In this document: piece by piece, positions 36,385-45,828 of the stretch
Position numbering within the stretch: the stretch's first letter is position 1
Layout of the letters: every line of letters begins with the position of its first letter
DNA from: Russula earlei
Lineage: Eukaryota > Basidiomycota > Agaricomycetes > Russulales > Russulaceae
Direction: 5' to 3'
Length of the DNA: 64,000 nt
NCBI GenBank assembly: GCA_025769875.1
Contig: JAGFNK010000197.1
Span: 1 to 64,000, forward strand
Program-made: the position numbers and the translations under genes
The notes under the pieces: model-generated
The model's input: only the letters and a program-made list of their open reading frames with translations
Databases searched by the model: none
Told to the model about the DNA's origin: nothing

Positions 36385-39300
36385 ATGGAAAATTTTACAC
36401 TACATTCTCCAGCGTTTGGTATGCGTATACCTGCTCTAAAGCGGTACGCATATTTTGCGTTGATGCTAACACTGCTGCTTTTTGCTGGCATGAGGAGTAA
36501 CGCCCAGTATACACCGGTTACGGTTACTGGTTTTACTTCTGACATTATTGCCAACGGCTCAACCTATGTGGGCTCTGTAAGTGGAGGATCCAATTCAAAT
36601 TTAGACGTCGACAATGGCGGCTATAATTTCCTCGACTCCAGTTATACTGGCAGCACAGTTACTGTTACGCACGCCTTGCCTACAACAGGTATTATTAACA
36701 GTATTGCCACTACCGGGCTTAGGTTTCAGTTGGCGAGCTCAAGTGCAAATAATTCATTACAGTTAAGAAACCAGAATGATACAGGAGCGCTTAGATTTAC
36801 CACTCCTTCAAGTGCAGCCACCGTATATGTGTTGGGCACTTCCGGTAGCGGTACATCTACTGTTGATATGACAGTAGTGTTTACCGATTCTACTTCCCAG
36901 TTATTCTCGGCACAAAGTATATCTGACTGGTACAACGGATCAGTAGCTGCCATACAGGGTATTGGTAGAATAGATGGGTCAGGAAATTTTGATGCTGGTG
37001 GTGGTACCACCAATCCGCGTTTATACCAGGTAGCATTGGCTTTATCTACAGGTAATTATAGTAAGTCAATCGCCTATATTAAATTCAAAAAGACGAATGC
37101 AACAGGAACCGGTTATGCACAGCTCATGGCTGTTACTACCCTGCCTGCCTGTGTAACACCTTCGGTTCAGCCAACTGCATTTACGGCTACTCCAACTACT
37201 TCCCAGATCAGTGGAAGTTTTACGCCTGTAACCAGTACTGCCACTTATTACCTGCTTGTGCGTTATCCAAATGGCGCCACTACTAAAAATCCTGCTGCCG
37301 GAACAACTTATACCGCAGGGCAATCATTGGGTACCGGAAAAGTATTAAGCTCAGGTGCTTCTACCAGCTTTACTGATATCGGTTTAACACCTGGTACTAC
37401 TTATGGTTATTATGTATATGCTTATAACAATCTTTGTGTAGGCGGACCTTTATATGATACGATCACCCCACTTACAGCTACCCAGACAACACTGGCTTGC
37501 GTAGGTACACTGTCTGGTGTTATTCCCGTAGGACCTACCGCACCAGCTTCACCAGCAGGTTTTGCAACGTTAACTGCTGCATCAACTTATATTAACACGA
37601 ATGGCTTAGGTGGAAAAACCACGCTGGAATTACAGAGCGACTATACAAGTACCTCTGAAACATTCCCGATCACTTTCTCTACCAATCCTTGTATCTCTGC
37701 TGCCAAGGGCCTTACCATCCGCCCGGCTGCTTCTGCAACCGGCCTGGTGATCACCGGCACTAATGCAGGACCAACAATCGATTTGAATGGTGCGAAATAT
37801 CTCCAGATCGATGGACGTCCCGGTGGTACAGGTACAACCCGCCAGTTATCTATTATTAATACCAATGCCGGTGGTACAGCTATCCGCTTCACCAACGACG
37901 CAAGTAATAACAAGATCATTTATTGCGACCTGCAAGGGCAGAACACCTCTAACACTTCTTCCGCTTTAAGTGGTGTTGTTTACTTCGGTACAGCCAGTAC
38001 CATTCTCACATCAGGTAATGATAATGATACCCTTACTTATTGTAATATCCACGGTACCGGTACGGCTTTCCCCGCTATTGGTGTATGTTCCTATGGAACA
38101 ACCGCCCCGGATTCTTCTTACAATGATTACGGTGTTATCTCTAATTGTAATATTTACGACTTCTTTAATGCAGCAAACTCTTCTACCGGTGTTAAACTGG
38201 ACGCAGGTAACAATGCATGGACTATTGCTAACAATAGCGTGTATCAAACTGCCACCAGGACTTACACTGCTTCAAACATTCACCGTGGTTTCTGGATCAC
38301 ACCAGGTACTTCTACCACTACTGCTAACAGTTTCGTGATCACAGGTAATGTTATCGGTGGTTCTGCACCTAATGCAGGTGGATTACCCGATTCATTAACC
38401 GGTTCTTCCGTTCAGTTCTGGGGAATGGACATATCTGTAGGTACAGGTGGCGTTCCCACCCAGGTAATGAGTAACAGGATCACTAACATTTACATTACTT
38501 CCAACTATACCAGCACCGGTATCTTCGAAGGTATCAACATCGCCAGCGGAAATATCAACGTAGGAGGTGTGAATGCGGGTAATACCATTGGTTCATCCAC
38601 TGTAGCAGGTGCGGTAACTGTATTGGCTAATTCAAGTGGTGGCACCAGCTACGGTATTAAAATTGCCGGCGGTAATGCTACCAATTTCATTAATGATACA
38701 ATAGCCAATATTAACGTTACCGGGGCGCTTGCTACTACCTATAGCTCCCTGAATGCGATTGCTGCTACCGGTGGAACCAATGTGGTAATAACAGGCAACA
38801 GCCTTGCAAACCTTACTACCTTATCCAGTACCACTACTGCTACTACCAGTGGCCTGTTGATCGGTATTAATATCACTGCAGGGTTAGCTTCACCGGTTAT
38901 TACGGCTAATAGCATACATGACTTTAACAACTATTCATTGTATGCAAGCACTGGTACTACTTCTGCTGTACAGGGTATCCTGCTTAACAGTACTTCTATC
39001 ACAAATGCTGTAGTAGCGGGCAACACAGTGTATAACCTGGTTGCTGCCGGTACTTCTACTTCTAATACGTATACGCCAAACATCTGGGGTATCCTGGTGA
39101 ATGCAAGTACTACAGGCGTTACTACCATTAACAATAATACTGTTCATTCTTTCAACGTACCTAACTGGGCGCCAACATTAACTACCGCAGTACCTGTTAT
39201 AGGTGGTATCGGTGTTAACTCTGGTGCAGCCAATATTTACAACAACATGATACGCCTGGGTATCAATGGAGCCGGTACAGCTGTAGCACAGCCTATCCAG

Positions 39301-42300
39301 TTCATTGGTATCAATAAGAACAATGCCCAGAACAACAATATCTGGTACAATAGCGTATACATTGGTGGTACAGGAGTAGCAAGCACTGCAGCAGCAGCAA
39401 ACTCTTACGCCTTCCAGCGTTTAACAACTGGTGTTGACTCTTTAAAGAACAACATCTTTGTAAACGTAAGGTCTAATGGTGCGGCTACTACACCTAAGCA
39501 CTATGCGCTTAAATTAAACAACACAACAACTTTACTTTCTGACAATAACGACTACTATGTAAGCCCAACAGCTACTGGTACCGTTTTAGCATCCAACAAC
39601 AGTGTTGACCTGGCTGCTTTATCAAACATACAGTCTACTACCAGCTTAGACTTTGCGAGTGTAAGTGTTGATCCTTTATTCAATAACCCAACCGGTACTG
39701 CTGCAACAGTAAACCTGCACATCAATGCCGGAACAACACCTGTTGCTATCGCAGCGGGAGGAACAACTGTTTCCAGTGTAAGAACGGATATTGATGGCGA
39801 TGCAAGACCAGGTCCTGTAGGCTCTGCCAATGGTGGCACAGCTGCACCTGATATGGGGGCAGATGAATTTGATGGTGTTCCTACTATCACCTGTTTCCCT
39901 CCTTCAGGACTCACAATTGATTCGTTAGTAGTTACAGCTGCCAAACTGCGTTGGACAGCGCCCGCCGGTACTGCTCCTTCCGGAGGCTACCAGGTATATT
40001 ATGGGGCATCTCCATTGGCAGCACCTACCGCGGCTACTACGCCTAGCGTAACAGTTACGGGTACTACTGCTATCGATTCACTGCTTACGGCAAGTACTAC
40101 CTACCAATATTATGTACGTTCTTACTGCGGTGGAACAAGCTACAGCGCCTGGGTGGGTCCATATACTTTCACCACAGTTTGTGGTATAGTAAATACCTTC
40201 CCTTATACTGAAAGCTTTGCAACAGCTACATTGCCAAACTGCTGGACTAATGCAGAAGGCGCTACCGGAGCTTCTTATCACTGGAGCCCAACAACGGCAG
40301 ATGCTACTTATGGTGCCGCAGGTCCTGCAGCCGGAAGCTATTTCGCTTACTTATATGTATTCCTGGCCAATACTCCCTATAATCCTTATTACCTGAACAC
40401 AACAAGCTACCAGTTACCGTCAGTGCCTAAACGCTTAAGGTATTTCTACTACCTTGGTAACTCTGGTTACAAAGGAACATCAGGTGTGGCAGGATCTGAT
40501 CCTTACCCAATGACTATCCAGGTGAGTACAGATGGTGGTGGTACATGGGCTGATTTATATTACCATAGTTCTGCCAACTCTCTTTTCGCCACTACTTCTG
40601 CTACTACTAACTGGCAGCAGAATACGATAGACCTTACACCTTACGCAGGTAAAGTGATTAAGTTCAGGGTAAAATCTATGTCTAACTACGGATCTGGTTA
40701 TTGCGACCAGGGTCTGGATGAGTTTACAATAGAAGATATACCAGCTTGTGGACAGGTGCTTGGTTCTTCACTTACAGCTACCAATTTAACAACCACAACC
40801 GCTACTATTACATGGAATAAACTGGTACCGGTTACCAGCTACGAGATCTATTATAATACAACTAACGTAGCGCCAACCGGCACTACCACACCTATCGTTA
40901 CAGGTGTTACGGATACTACTTATAATCTTACAGGTTTAACACCATCTACTACTTATTACCTCTGGGTTCGTTCTAATTGCGGAGGCGGTAATGTGGGTAC
41001 ATGGACTAACCCAACCTTAAGCTTCAATACAGCCTGTGGTGCAATCAATGCATTCCCTTATGTACAAAGCTTCGGATCAGCACTGCCTAATTGCTGGACA
41101 GCTTCAGAAGCTTCTGCAGGAGCAAGCTACCATTGGGCAGTTACCGGTGCAGATGCTACCTATGGCGTTTCAGGAGCAGCGGTTGGAAGCAGCTTCGCTT
41201 ACCTGCGTTCATCATGGGCAAGCACTACGTACAACCCTTATTACCTCACTACGTACCTGTACACCTTACCAGCAACACCTAAGCAGTTAACTTACTATTA
41301 CTACCTCGGTGCCAATGGTTACAAAGGAACAACAGGCGCAACCGGTAATGACCCTTATCCGTTAACCATACAGGTAAGTACTGATACCGGCCGTACATGG
41401 GTTGATCTCTATAACCACAGCAGCAGCAATTCTTTAATGGCTACCAATGGTAATACCACTAACTGGCAGATAAATACGATTTACCTCAATGCTTATACAG
41501 GTAAGAATGTAGAGTTCAGGTTAAAATCAAATGCAACTGGTTCGTTTAATTCTTATGCAGACCAGAGCATAGATGAATTCACTATCAGTGATATTCCTGG
41601 TTGTGTTCAGCCATTAACATTCAGTGCTTCTAATGTAGCAGCAACAAGTGCGAAACTTACCTGGGGTAAACCAATAGCGCTGCCTTCTTCTTATGAAGTG
41701 TATTACACAACAACGAATACAGCGCCTACCAGCACCACAACACCAACGGTTACTGGTATAACAGACACAACAACTACCATTACAGGTTTATTATCTAATA
41801 CTACTTATTTCGCATGGGTACGTTCAAATTGTGGTAGCTCAACAAGTGTATGGAGCCAGGAAATAACTTTCACTACTCCATGTTCATCGATCACCACTTT
41901 ACCGTATGTACAGGGCTTTACCAGCAGCTTACCATCTTGCTGGAGCACAAGTTCCAGTAATGCATCTTATCAGTGGTCATCAACCACTTCTGATTACTAT
42001 GGTGCAACAGCCGCGCCGACAGGAGCGTCAACCTCTTATTTCGAAACAATATATGGTTACTATCCTAGCTCTTCTGCACCTAACTACCTGATCTCACAGG
42101 CAATTACACTGCCTGCAACAGTTCAGCAGGTATCCTACTACTATTTCATAGGTTCTAACGGATACCAGGGAACTACAGGAGCTACAGGAACAGATCCTTA
42201 CCCGCTTGTTTTACAGATCAGTACAGACTTTGGTACTACCTGGACCAACCTCTACACACACACTGCAAGCAACAGTATTTTTGCTACTAATAATGCTGTT

Positions 42301-43848
42301 TCTAACTGGCAATTAAATACCATCTACCTGCCATCATACTCAGGTAAAACGGTTACATTCCGCTTTGCAGCAGATTCTAAAGGCAATGGTACAGCGGGCA
42401 ACTCTGCTATCTCTGTTGATGAGTTTACAGTTAGCGTAGCGCCAACCTGTATCCCACCAACTAACCTGACAGCAGCACCAATTGGAACCAACACTGCAAC
42501 CATTAGCTGGACAACACCAACATTTACTACGCCATCCAGCTACGACCTGTACTACAGCACAGATAGTACTTCACCAACCAGTACTACCACACCAAACTTT
42601 AGCGGTATTACAACTACCAGTAAAGCGATAACAGGTTTGTATTCATCCACCCAGTATTATGTATGGGTACGTTCTAACTGTGGTGCAACCAATGGCTTAA
42701 GTGCGTGGAGCCCAACAGGCTTTAACTTTACAACAGCCTGCGACGTATACGCACTGCCATTAACACAAGGCTTTAACTTCACATTCGCGCCAGACTGCTG
42801 GTCACAACAATTTATCAGTCCAAGCACGCCTGCTGCCAATAGCCTGCAATACTTACAAGGCGGTTCTGCTAACCCAACAACCGTACCTTATGAAGGATTA
42901 GGTAATGTGTTCTTCAATTCCAATTCATTCGCCAGTGGTATAGAAACCCGTCTTGTTTCAGTACCATTCTACACAGTAGGTACTTCAAGTGTAACCACAC
43001 AGTTCTACTTCTATAATGAGAATAATACAGCATACAGCGCAGGTGCTTACCTGGCAGAAGGTGTAACCGTACAATACTCTTTAGATGGAACAACCTGGAC
43101 AGACGTACAATTCTATCCAAGACATGATGGTACACTTGCTTCAGGTACAGGACAGTGGGAATTAAAAACACTCACACTGCCTGCAGCAGTAGCTAACAAA
43201 ACCTTTGTATACTTTGGCTTTAAATTCCATTCAGCGCACGGCGACAATATGAGCCTTGACCTGGTGAAATTCTTCAATACACAGACACTGCCTGTATCAT
43301 TGATCAGCTTCACAGGTGCGAAACAAGGATCATCCAATGTGCTCTACTGGACTACAGCCAACGAGATCAACAACAAAGGCTTTGAATTACAACGTAGTGC
43401 AGATGGCGTTACTTTCAACGACCTCGACTTCATCAGCAGCAAGGCCATAAACGGTAACAGCTCTAATGCACTTACCTACGAGTACACAGATAACAGTCCG
43501 TTAACAGGCACTAACTATTACCGCCTCAAACAGGTAGACAACAATGGTAAAGAAACCTATAGCTCTGTAGTAGTATTAACAAGAACAGTTAAGAATGTAC
43601 AGATCGTAAGTATCGCACCAAACATAGTAACCAACCAAACAACATTAAACCTGGTTACTGGTAAAGAAGGCAATGTTGCTATCCGTATCGTAGACGCAAT
43701 AGGTAGAGTGCTTTCAGTAAAAACACAATATCTCAACAGCGGTAATAACAGCATATTGTTAAACCTTGGTTACCTGTCAGCCGGTATGTATAACCTGCAG
43801 GTAATTGATGAAGATACAGTAGTAAGCCAGCGGTTTATAAAGAGATAA
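36385..43848 (+). CDS. Giant multi-domain T9SS type A surface protein (adhesin-like)
   Basis: 2487 aa. Signal peptide (YFALMLTLLLFAGMRSNAQ, cleavage about residue 41). Approximate order: shared N-terminal domain (42-250, YTPVTVTGFTSDIIANG); FN3-like unit (255-370); parallel beta-helix (372-1160), close to that of the gene at the window's left edge; four alternating pairs of FN3 and jelly-roll/cleaved-adhesin-like domains (1165-2300; the latter begin FPYTESFATATLPNCW, FPYVQSFGSALPNCW, LPYVQGFTSSLPSCW and LPLTQGFNFTFAPDCW); pre-sorting domain (LPVSLISFTGAKQGS); T9SS type A domain (NIVTNQTTLNLVTG … FIKR). Jelly-roll units of this kind occur in gingipain adhesin regions. A role in adhesion or polymer binding is inference. 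A hairpin follows the stop. Confidence 0.9.
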   Translation: MENFTLHSPAFGMRIPALKRYAYFALMLTLLLFAGMRSNAQYTPVTVTGFTSDIIANGSTYVGSVSGGSNSNLDVDNGGYNFLDSSYTGSTVTVTHALPTTGIINSIATTGLRFQLASSSANNSLQLRNQNDTGALRFTTPSSAATVYVLGTSGSGTSTVDMTVVFTDSTSQLFSAQSISDWYNGSVAAIQGIGRIDGSGNFDAGGGTTNPRLYQVALALSTGNYSKSIAYIKFKKTNATGTGYAQLMAVTTLPACVTPSVQPTAFTATPTTSQISGSFTPVTSTATYYLLVRYPNGATTKNPAAGTTYTAGQSLGTGKVLSSGASTSFTDIGLTPGTTYGYYVYAYNNLCVGGPLYDTITPLTATQTTLACVGTLSGVIPVGPTAPASPAGFATLTAASTYINTNGLGGKTTLELQSDYTSTSETFPITFSTNPCISAAKGLTIRPAASATGLVITGTNAGPTIDLNGAKYLQIDGRPGGTGTTRQLSIINTNAGGTAIRFTNDASNNKIIYCDLQGQNTSNTSSALSGVVYFGTASTILTSGNDNDTLTYCNIHGTGTAFPAIGVCSYGTTAPDSSYNDYGVISNCNIYDFFNAANSSTGVKLDAGNNAWTIANNSVYQTATRTYTASNIHRGFWITPGTSTTTANSFVITGNVIGGSAPNAGGLPDSLTGSSVQFWGMDISVGTGGVPTQVMSNRITNIYITSNYTSTGIFEGINIASGNINVGGVNAGNTIGSSTVAGAVTVLANSSGGTSYGIKIAGGNATNFINDTIANINVTGALATTYSSLNAIAATGGTNVVITGNSLANLTTLSSTTTATTSGLLIGINITAGLASPVITANSIHDFNNYSLYASTGTTSAVQGILLNSTSITNAVVAGNTVYNLVAAGTSTSNTYTPNIWGILVNASTTGVTTINNNTVHSFNVPNWAPTLTTAVPVIGGIGVNSGAANIYNNMIRLGINGAGTAVAQPIQFIGINKNNAQNNNIWYNSVYIGGTGVASTAAAANSYAFQRLTTGVDSLKNNIFVNVRSNGAATTPKHYALKLNNTTTLLSDNNDYYVSPTATGTVLASNNSVDLAALSNIQSTTSLDFASVSVDPLFNNPTGTAATVNLHINAGTTPVAIAAGGTTVSSVRTDIDGDARPGPVGSANGGTAAPDMGADEFDGVPTITCFPPSGLTIDSLVVTAAKLRWTAPAGTAPSGGYQVYYGASPLAAPTAATTPSVTVTGTTAIDSLLTASTTYQYYVRSYCGGTSYSAWVGPYTFTTVCGIVNTFPYTESFATATLPNCWTNAEGATGASYHWSPTTADATYGAAGPAAGSYFAYLYVFLANTPYNPYYLNTTSYQLPSVPKRLRYFYYLGNSGYKGTSGVAGSDPYPMTIQVSTDGGGTWADLYYHSSANSLFATTSATTNWQQNTIDLTPYAGKVIKFRVKSMSNYGSGYCDQGLDEFTIEDIPACGQVLGSSLTATNLTTTTATITWNKLVPVTSYEIYYNTTNVAPTGTTTPIVTGVTDTTYNLTGLTPSTTYYLWVRSNCGGGNVGTWTNPTLSFNTACGAINAFPYVQSFGSALPNCWTASEASAGASYHWAVTGADATYGVSGAAVGSSFAYLRSSWASTTYNPYYLTTYLYTLPATPKQLTYYYYLGANGYKGTTGATGNDPYPLTIQVSTDTGRTWVDLYNHSSSNSLMATNGNTTNWQINTIYLNAYTGKNVEFRLKSNATGSFNSYADQSIDEFTISDIPGCVQPLTFSASNVAATSAKLTWGKPIALPSSYEVYYTTTNTAPTSTTTPTVTGITDTTTTITGLLSNTTYFAWVRSNCGSSTSVWSQEITFTTPCSSITTLPYVQGFTSSLPSCWSTSSSNASYQWSSTTSDYYGATAAPTGASTSYFETIYGYYPSSSAPNYLISQAITLPATVQQVSYYYFIGSNGYQGTTGATGTDPYPLVLQISTDFGTTWTNLYTHTASNSIFATNNAVSNWQLNTIYLPSYSGKTVTFRFAADSKGNGTAGNSAISVDEFTVSVAPTCIPPTNLTAAPIGTNTATISWTTPTFTTPSSYDLYYSTDSTSPTSTTTPNFSGITTTSKAITGLYSSTQYYVWVRSNCGATNGLSAWSPTGFNFTTACDVYALPLTQGFNFTFAPDCWSQQFISPSTPAANSLQYLQGGSANPTTVPYEGLGNVFFNSNSFASGIETRLVSVPFYTVGTSSVTTQFYFYNENNTAYSAGAYLAEGVTVQYSLDGTTWTDVQFYPRHDGTLASGTGQWELKTLTLPAAVANKTFVYFGFKFHSAHGDNMSLDLVKFFNTQTLPVSLISFTGAKQGSSNVLYWTTANEINNKGFELQRSADGVTFNDLDFISSKAINGNSSNALTYEYTDNSPLTGTNYYRLKQVDNNGKETYSSVVVLTRTVKNVQIVSIAPNIVTNQTTLNLVTGKEGNVAIRIVDAIGRVLSVKTQYLNSGNNSILLNLGYLSAGMYNLQVIDEDTVVSQRFIKR

Positions 43849-43899
43849 TATCAATAAGCAATGGCAGGCATAATACCCCCGTTATAGCTTAACAAAACA

Positions 43900-43934
43900 C
43901 TAAGTGATATCACCGGTTTGGTGATATCACTTAG
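43900..43934. terminator. Long perfect hairpin between surface protein genes
   Basis: 15-bp perfect stem CTAAGTGATATCACC / GGTGATATCACTTAG with 5-base loop GGTTT, followed by CTGTTTCATTTT. Probable terminator of the giant gene; the stem is long enough to be an operator or processing site as well. Confidence 0.75.
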
Positions 43935-43983
43935 CTGTTTCATTTTCATACTAATTGTTTATTCGATACTAATTATTAGCTAC

Positions 43984-45783
43984 ATGATCAGAAAAATTAC
44001 GATTCTAGGGCTGTTACTGCTCGCATTTGGTACAGCATTGCATGCGCAGAACCTTACACCTATTCCCCTGGCTCTAAAAAGCTATAAGGCGGATGTTATT
44101 GCAGAAAAACTTCCGTTTGACTCTTTTTCTACGTCTATGGGTATGGATGGTCAGTTGCCTCCGCCTGCGGGCCAACCGGCACCGACCCCTTATTATGGAC
44201 AGCATGTGTTGTACCCCGTTTCATTTGCTACTGCAGCAGGTGTAACAGGAGGATTACCCGATAATGGCACCATAGCAAAAACAGTGGCGGGAATTACCCG
44301 TACTTTTCAGCTGGCGCCTTATAACGGCAAGAACGCCTTTTATGTTGGTAGTGGGTTAACAGATACCATCACTTTTGCAACACCAGCTTCTTATTCCAAG
44401 CTCAGCTTCCTGGCGTTGTCTACAGAAGGCTCTTCTACATTGGCTATCTCATTCTTGTTTACTGACGGTACAATAGCCGGTGGTGGTAATGTAGGGATCA
44501 CTGACTGGTTCCAGACAGGTGGTGCCAATACCCAGATCGTGGGTTTCGGACGTGTACAGAGATGGCCTACGCCTTCTCCCTTTGCAACAGACGGCGTTAC
44601 CGGTACCCAGTCTGAAATGTACTATAATGATTTTTCATTAAGCTGTGCCAACATGGCAAAAACCATCAAGGCGCTTATTATAAAAAATACCAGTGGTACC
44701 AGCGGCGGTTATCCTTATCCCTGGATCTTCGCAGTATCAGGCGTTCCTTATACGCCTCCTACCATTACCCTGGCGTCTACACCCGACGGCTGTAGCAATG
44801 CAGCAGGTACACATTCAGGTACAGCTAGCGTAACCGTAACAGGTGGCAGCGCAGCTCCGTACACGTATAAATGGAGTGTTGTCCCGGTACAAACCAACAC
44901 TGTTGCCACCTTATTGGGTCCGGGAAGGGATAGTGTTACAATAACTGATGCGAATGGTTGTAAAACAGTAACAGCAGCAGTAATAATAGATAGCGGTATC
45001 AAACCAAAACCGGTTATTGCAAGCGTTGATACCTGCGTTGGCTTTAATATTACATTGAGTGTTATTAAACCAGGCACCGATACTACCTATAAATGGTATA
45101 CCGGCGCAACAGGTGGTACCCCGGTGAATACAGGTAATAGTTATGCTGTTCCCGGAACTTCAACAACCTATTACGTAGACGGTACTATCACCAATTCAAC
45201 TACCTGCGTAAGCGCTACCAGGACTCCTGTAACTGTTACATTTGAGTCTGTCCTCGCGCAACCGGTAGTAACCGTTGGGGCAACCACACCTACTTCAGTA
45301 ACCTTCCAGTGGGCAGCCGTTCCAAACGCTACCAGCTACCAGGTATCTGTAAATGGTGGTCCTTACCAAACACCAAGTTCCGGTGCCGCAGGTACCAGCC
45401 ATACGGTAACAGGTACAACCGGCGCCACTGTTTCTATCAGTGTGATCGCCTATGGTAAACTGGCCTGCCAAACAAGCACAGCCGGCACAGCCACTTTTGT
45501 AATACCTTCTAATGGTGTGTTTGTACCAAAAGCATTTACACCTAACGGAGATGGTATCAATGATATCCTGTTTGTATATGGCAACTTCATCCAACAGTTA
45601 GATATGAAAATATTCAACCAGTGGGGTCAGGCCATATTTGAAACAGCCAACAAAGGCAATGGATGGGATGGAACCTATAAAGGCAAGATGCAACCTTCCG
45701 GTGTATATATGTATGCACTGAAAGCAACCTTGCAGGATGGAACAGTAGTAAATACAAAAGGATCTATTAATTTAATTCGTTAA
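43984..45783 (+). CDS. T9SS type B secreted protein, tandem paralog 1
   Basis: 599 aa from the ATG at 43984 (MIRKITILGLLLLAFGTALHAQ, a standard signal peptide). The frame stays open 22 codons further up, but that part lies in the terminator hairpin. Residues about 24-250 are a version of the N-terminal domain shared with the giant proteins (YKADVIAE … ITDWFQTGG … IVGFGRV). Next come a repeat with VTGGSAAPYTYKW, an Ig-like unit (YKWYTGATGGTPVNTG), an FN3-like unit (VTFQWAAVPNATSYQVSVNG) and a CHU_C domain (VPKAFTPNGDGIND … KIFNQWGQAIFE … INLIR), the type B sorting signal. Only 45 bases from the next paralog. Confidence 0.88.
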   Translation: MIRKITILGLLLLAFGTALHAQNLTPIPLALKSYKADVIAEKLPFDSFSTSMGMDGQLPPPAGQPAPTPYYGQHVLYPVSFATAAGVTGGLPDNGTIAKTVAGITRTFQLAPYNGKNAFYVGSGLTDTITFATPASYSKLSFLALSTEGSSTLAISFLFTDGTIAGGGNVGITDWFQTGGANTQIVGFGRVQRWPTPSPFATDGVTGTQSEMYYNDFSLSCANMAKTIKALIIKNTSGTSGGYPYPWIFAVSGVPYTPPTITLASTPDGCSNAAGTHSGTASVTVTGGSAAPYTYKWSVVPVQTNTVATLLGPGRDSVTITDANGCKTVTAAVIIDSGIKPKPVIASVDTCVGFNITLSVIKPGTDTTYKWYTGATGGTPVNTGNSYAVPGTSTTYYVDGTITNSTTCVSATRTPVTVTFESVLAQPVVTVGATTPTSVTFQWAAVPNATSYQVSVNGGPYQTPSSGAAGTSHTVTGTTGATVSISVIAYGKLACQTSTAGTATFVIPSNGVFVPKAFTPNGDGINDILFVYGNFIQQLDMKIFNQWGQAIFETANKGNGWDGTYKGKMQPSGVYMYALKATLQDGTVVNTKGSINLIR

Positions 45784-45828
45784 CCTATATTATTAATTAT
45801 AGTACCCCCGCTATAAAAACAAACCGTC

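Noticed and set aside
43918..43983. Earlier start for the first tandem type B protein
   Set aside because: It would lie inside the terminator hairpin; the ATG at 43984 begins a clean signal peptide.
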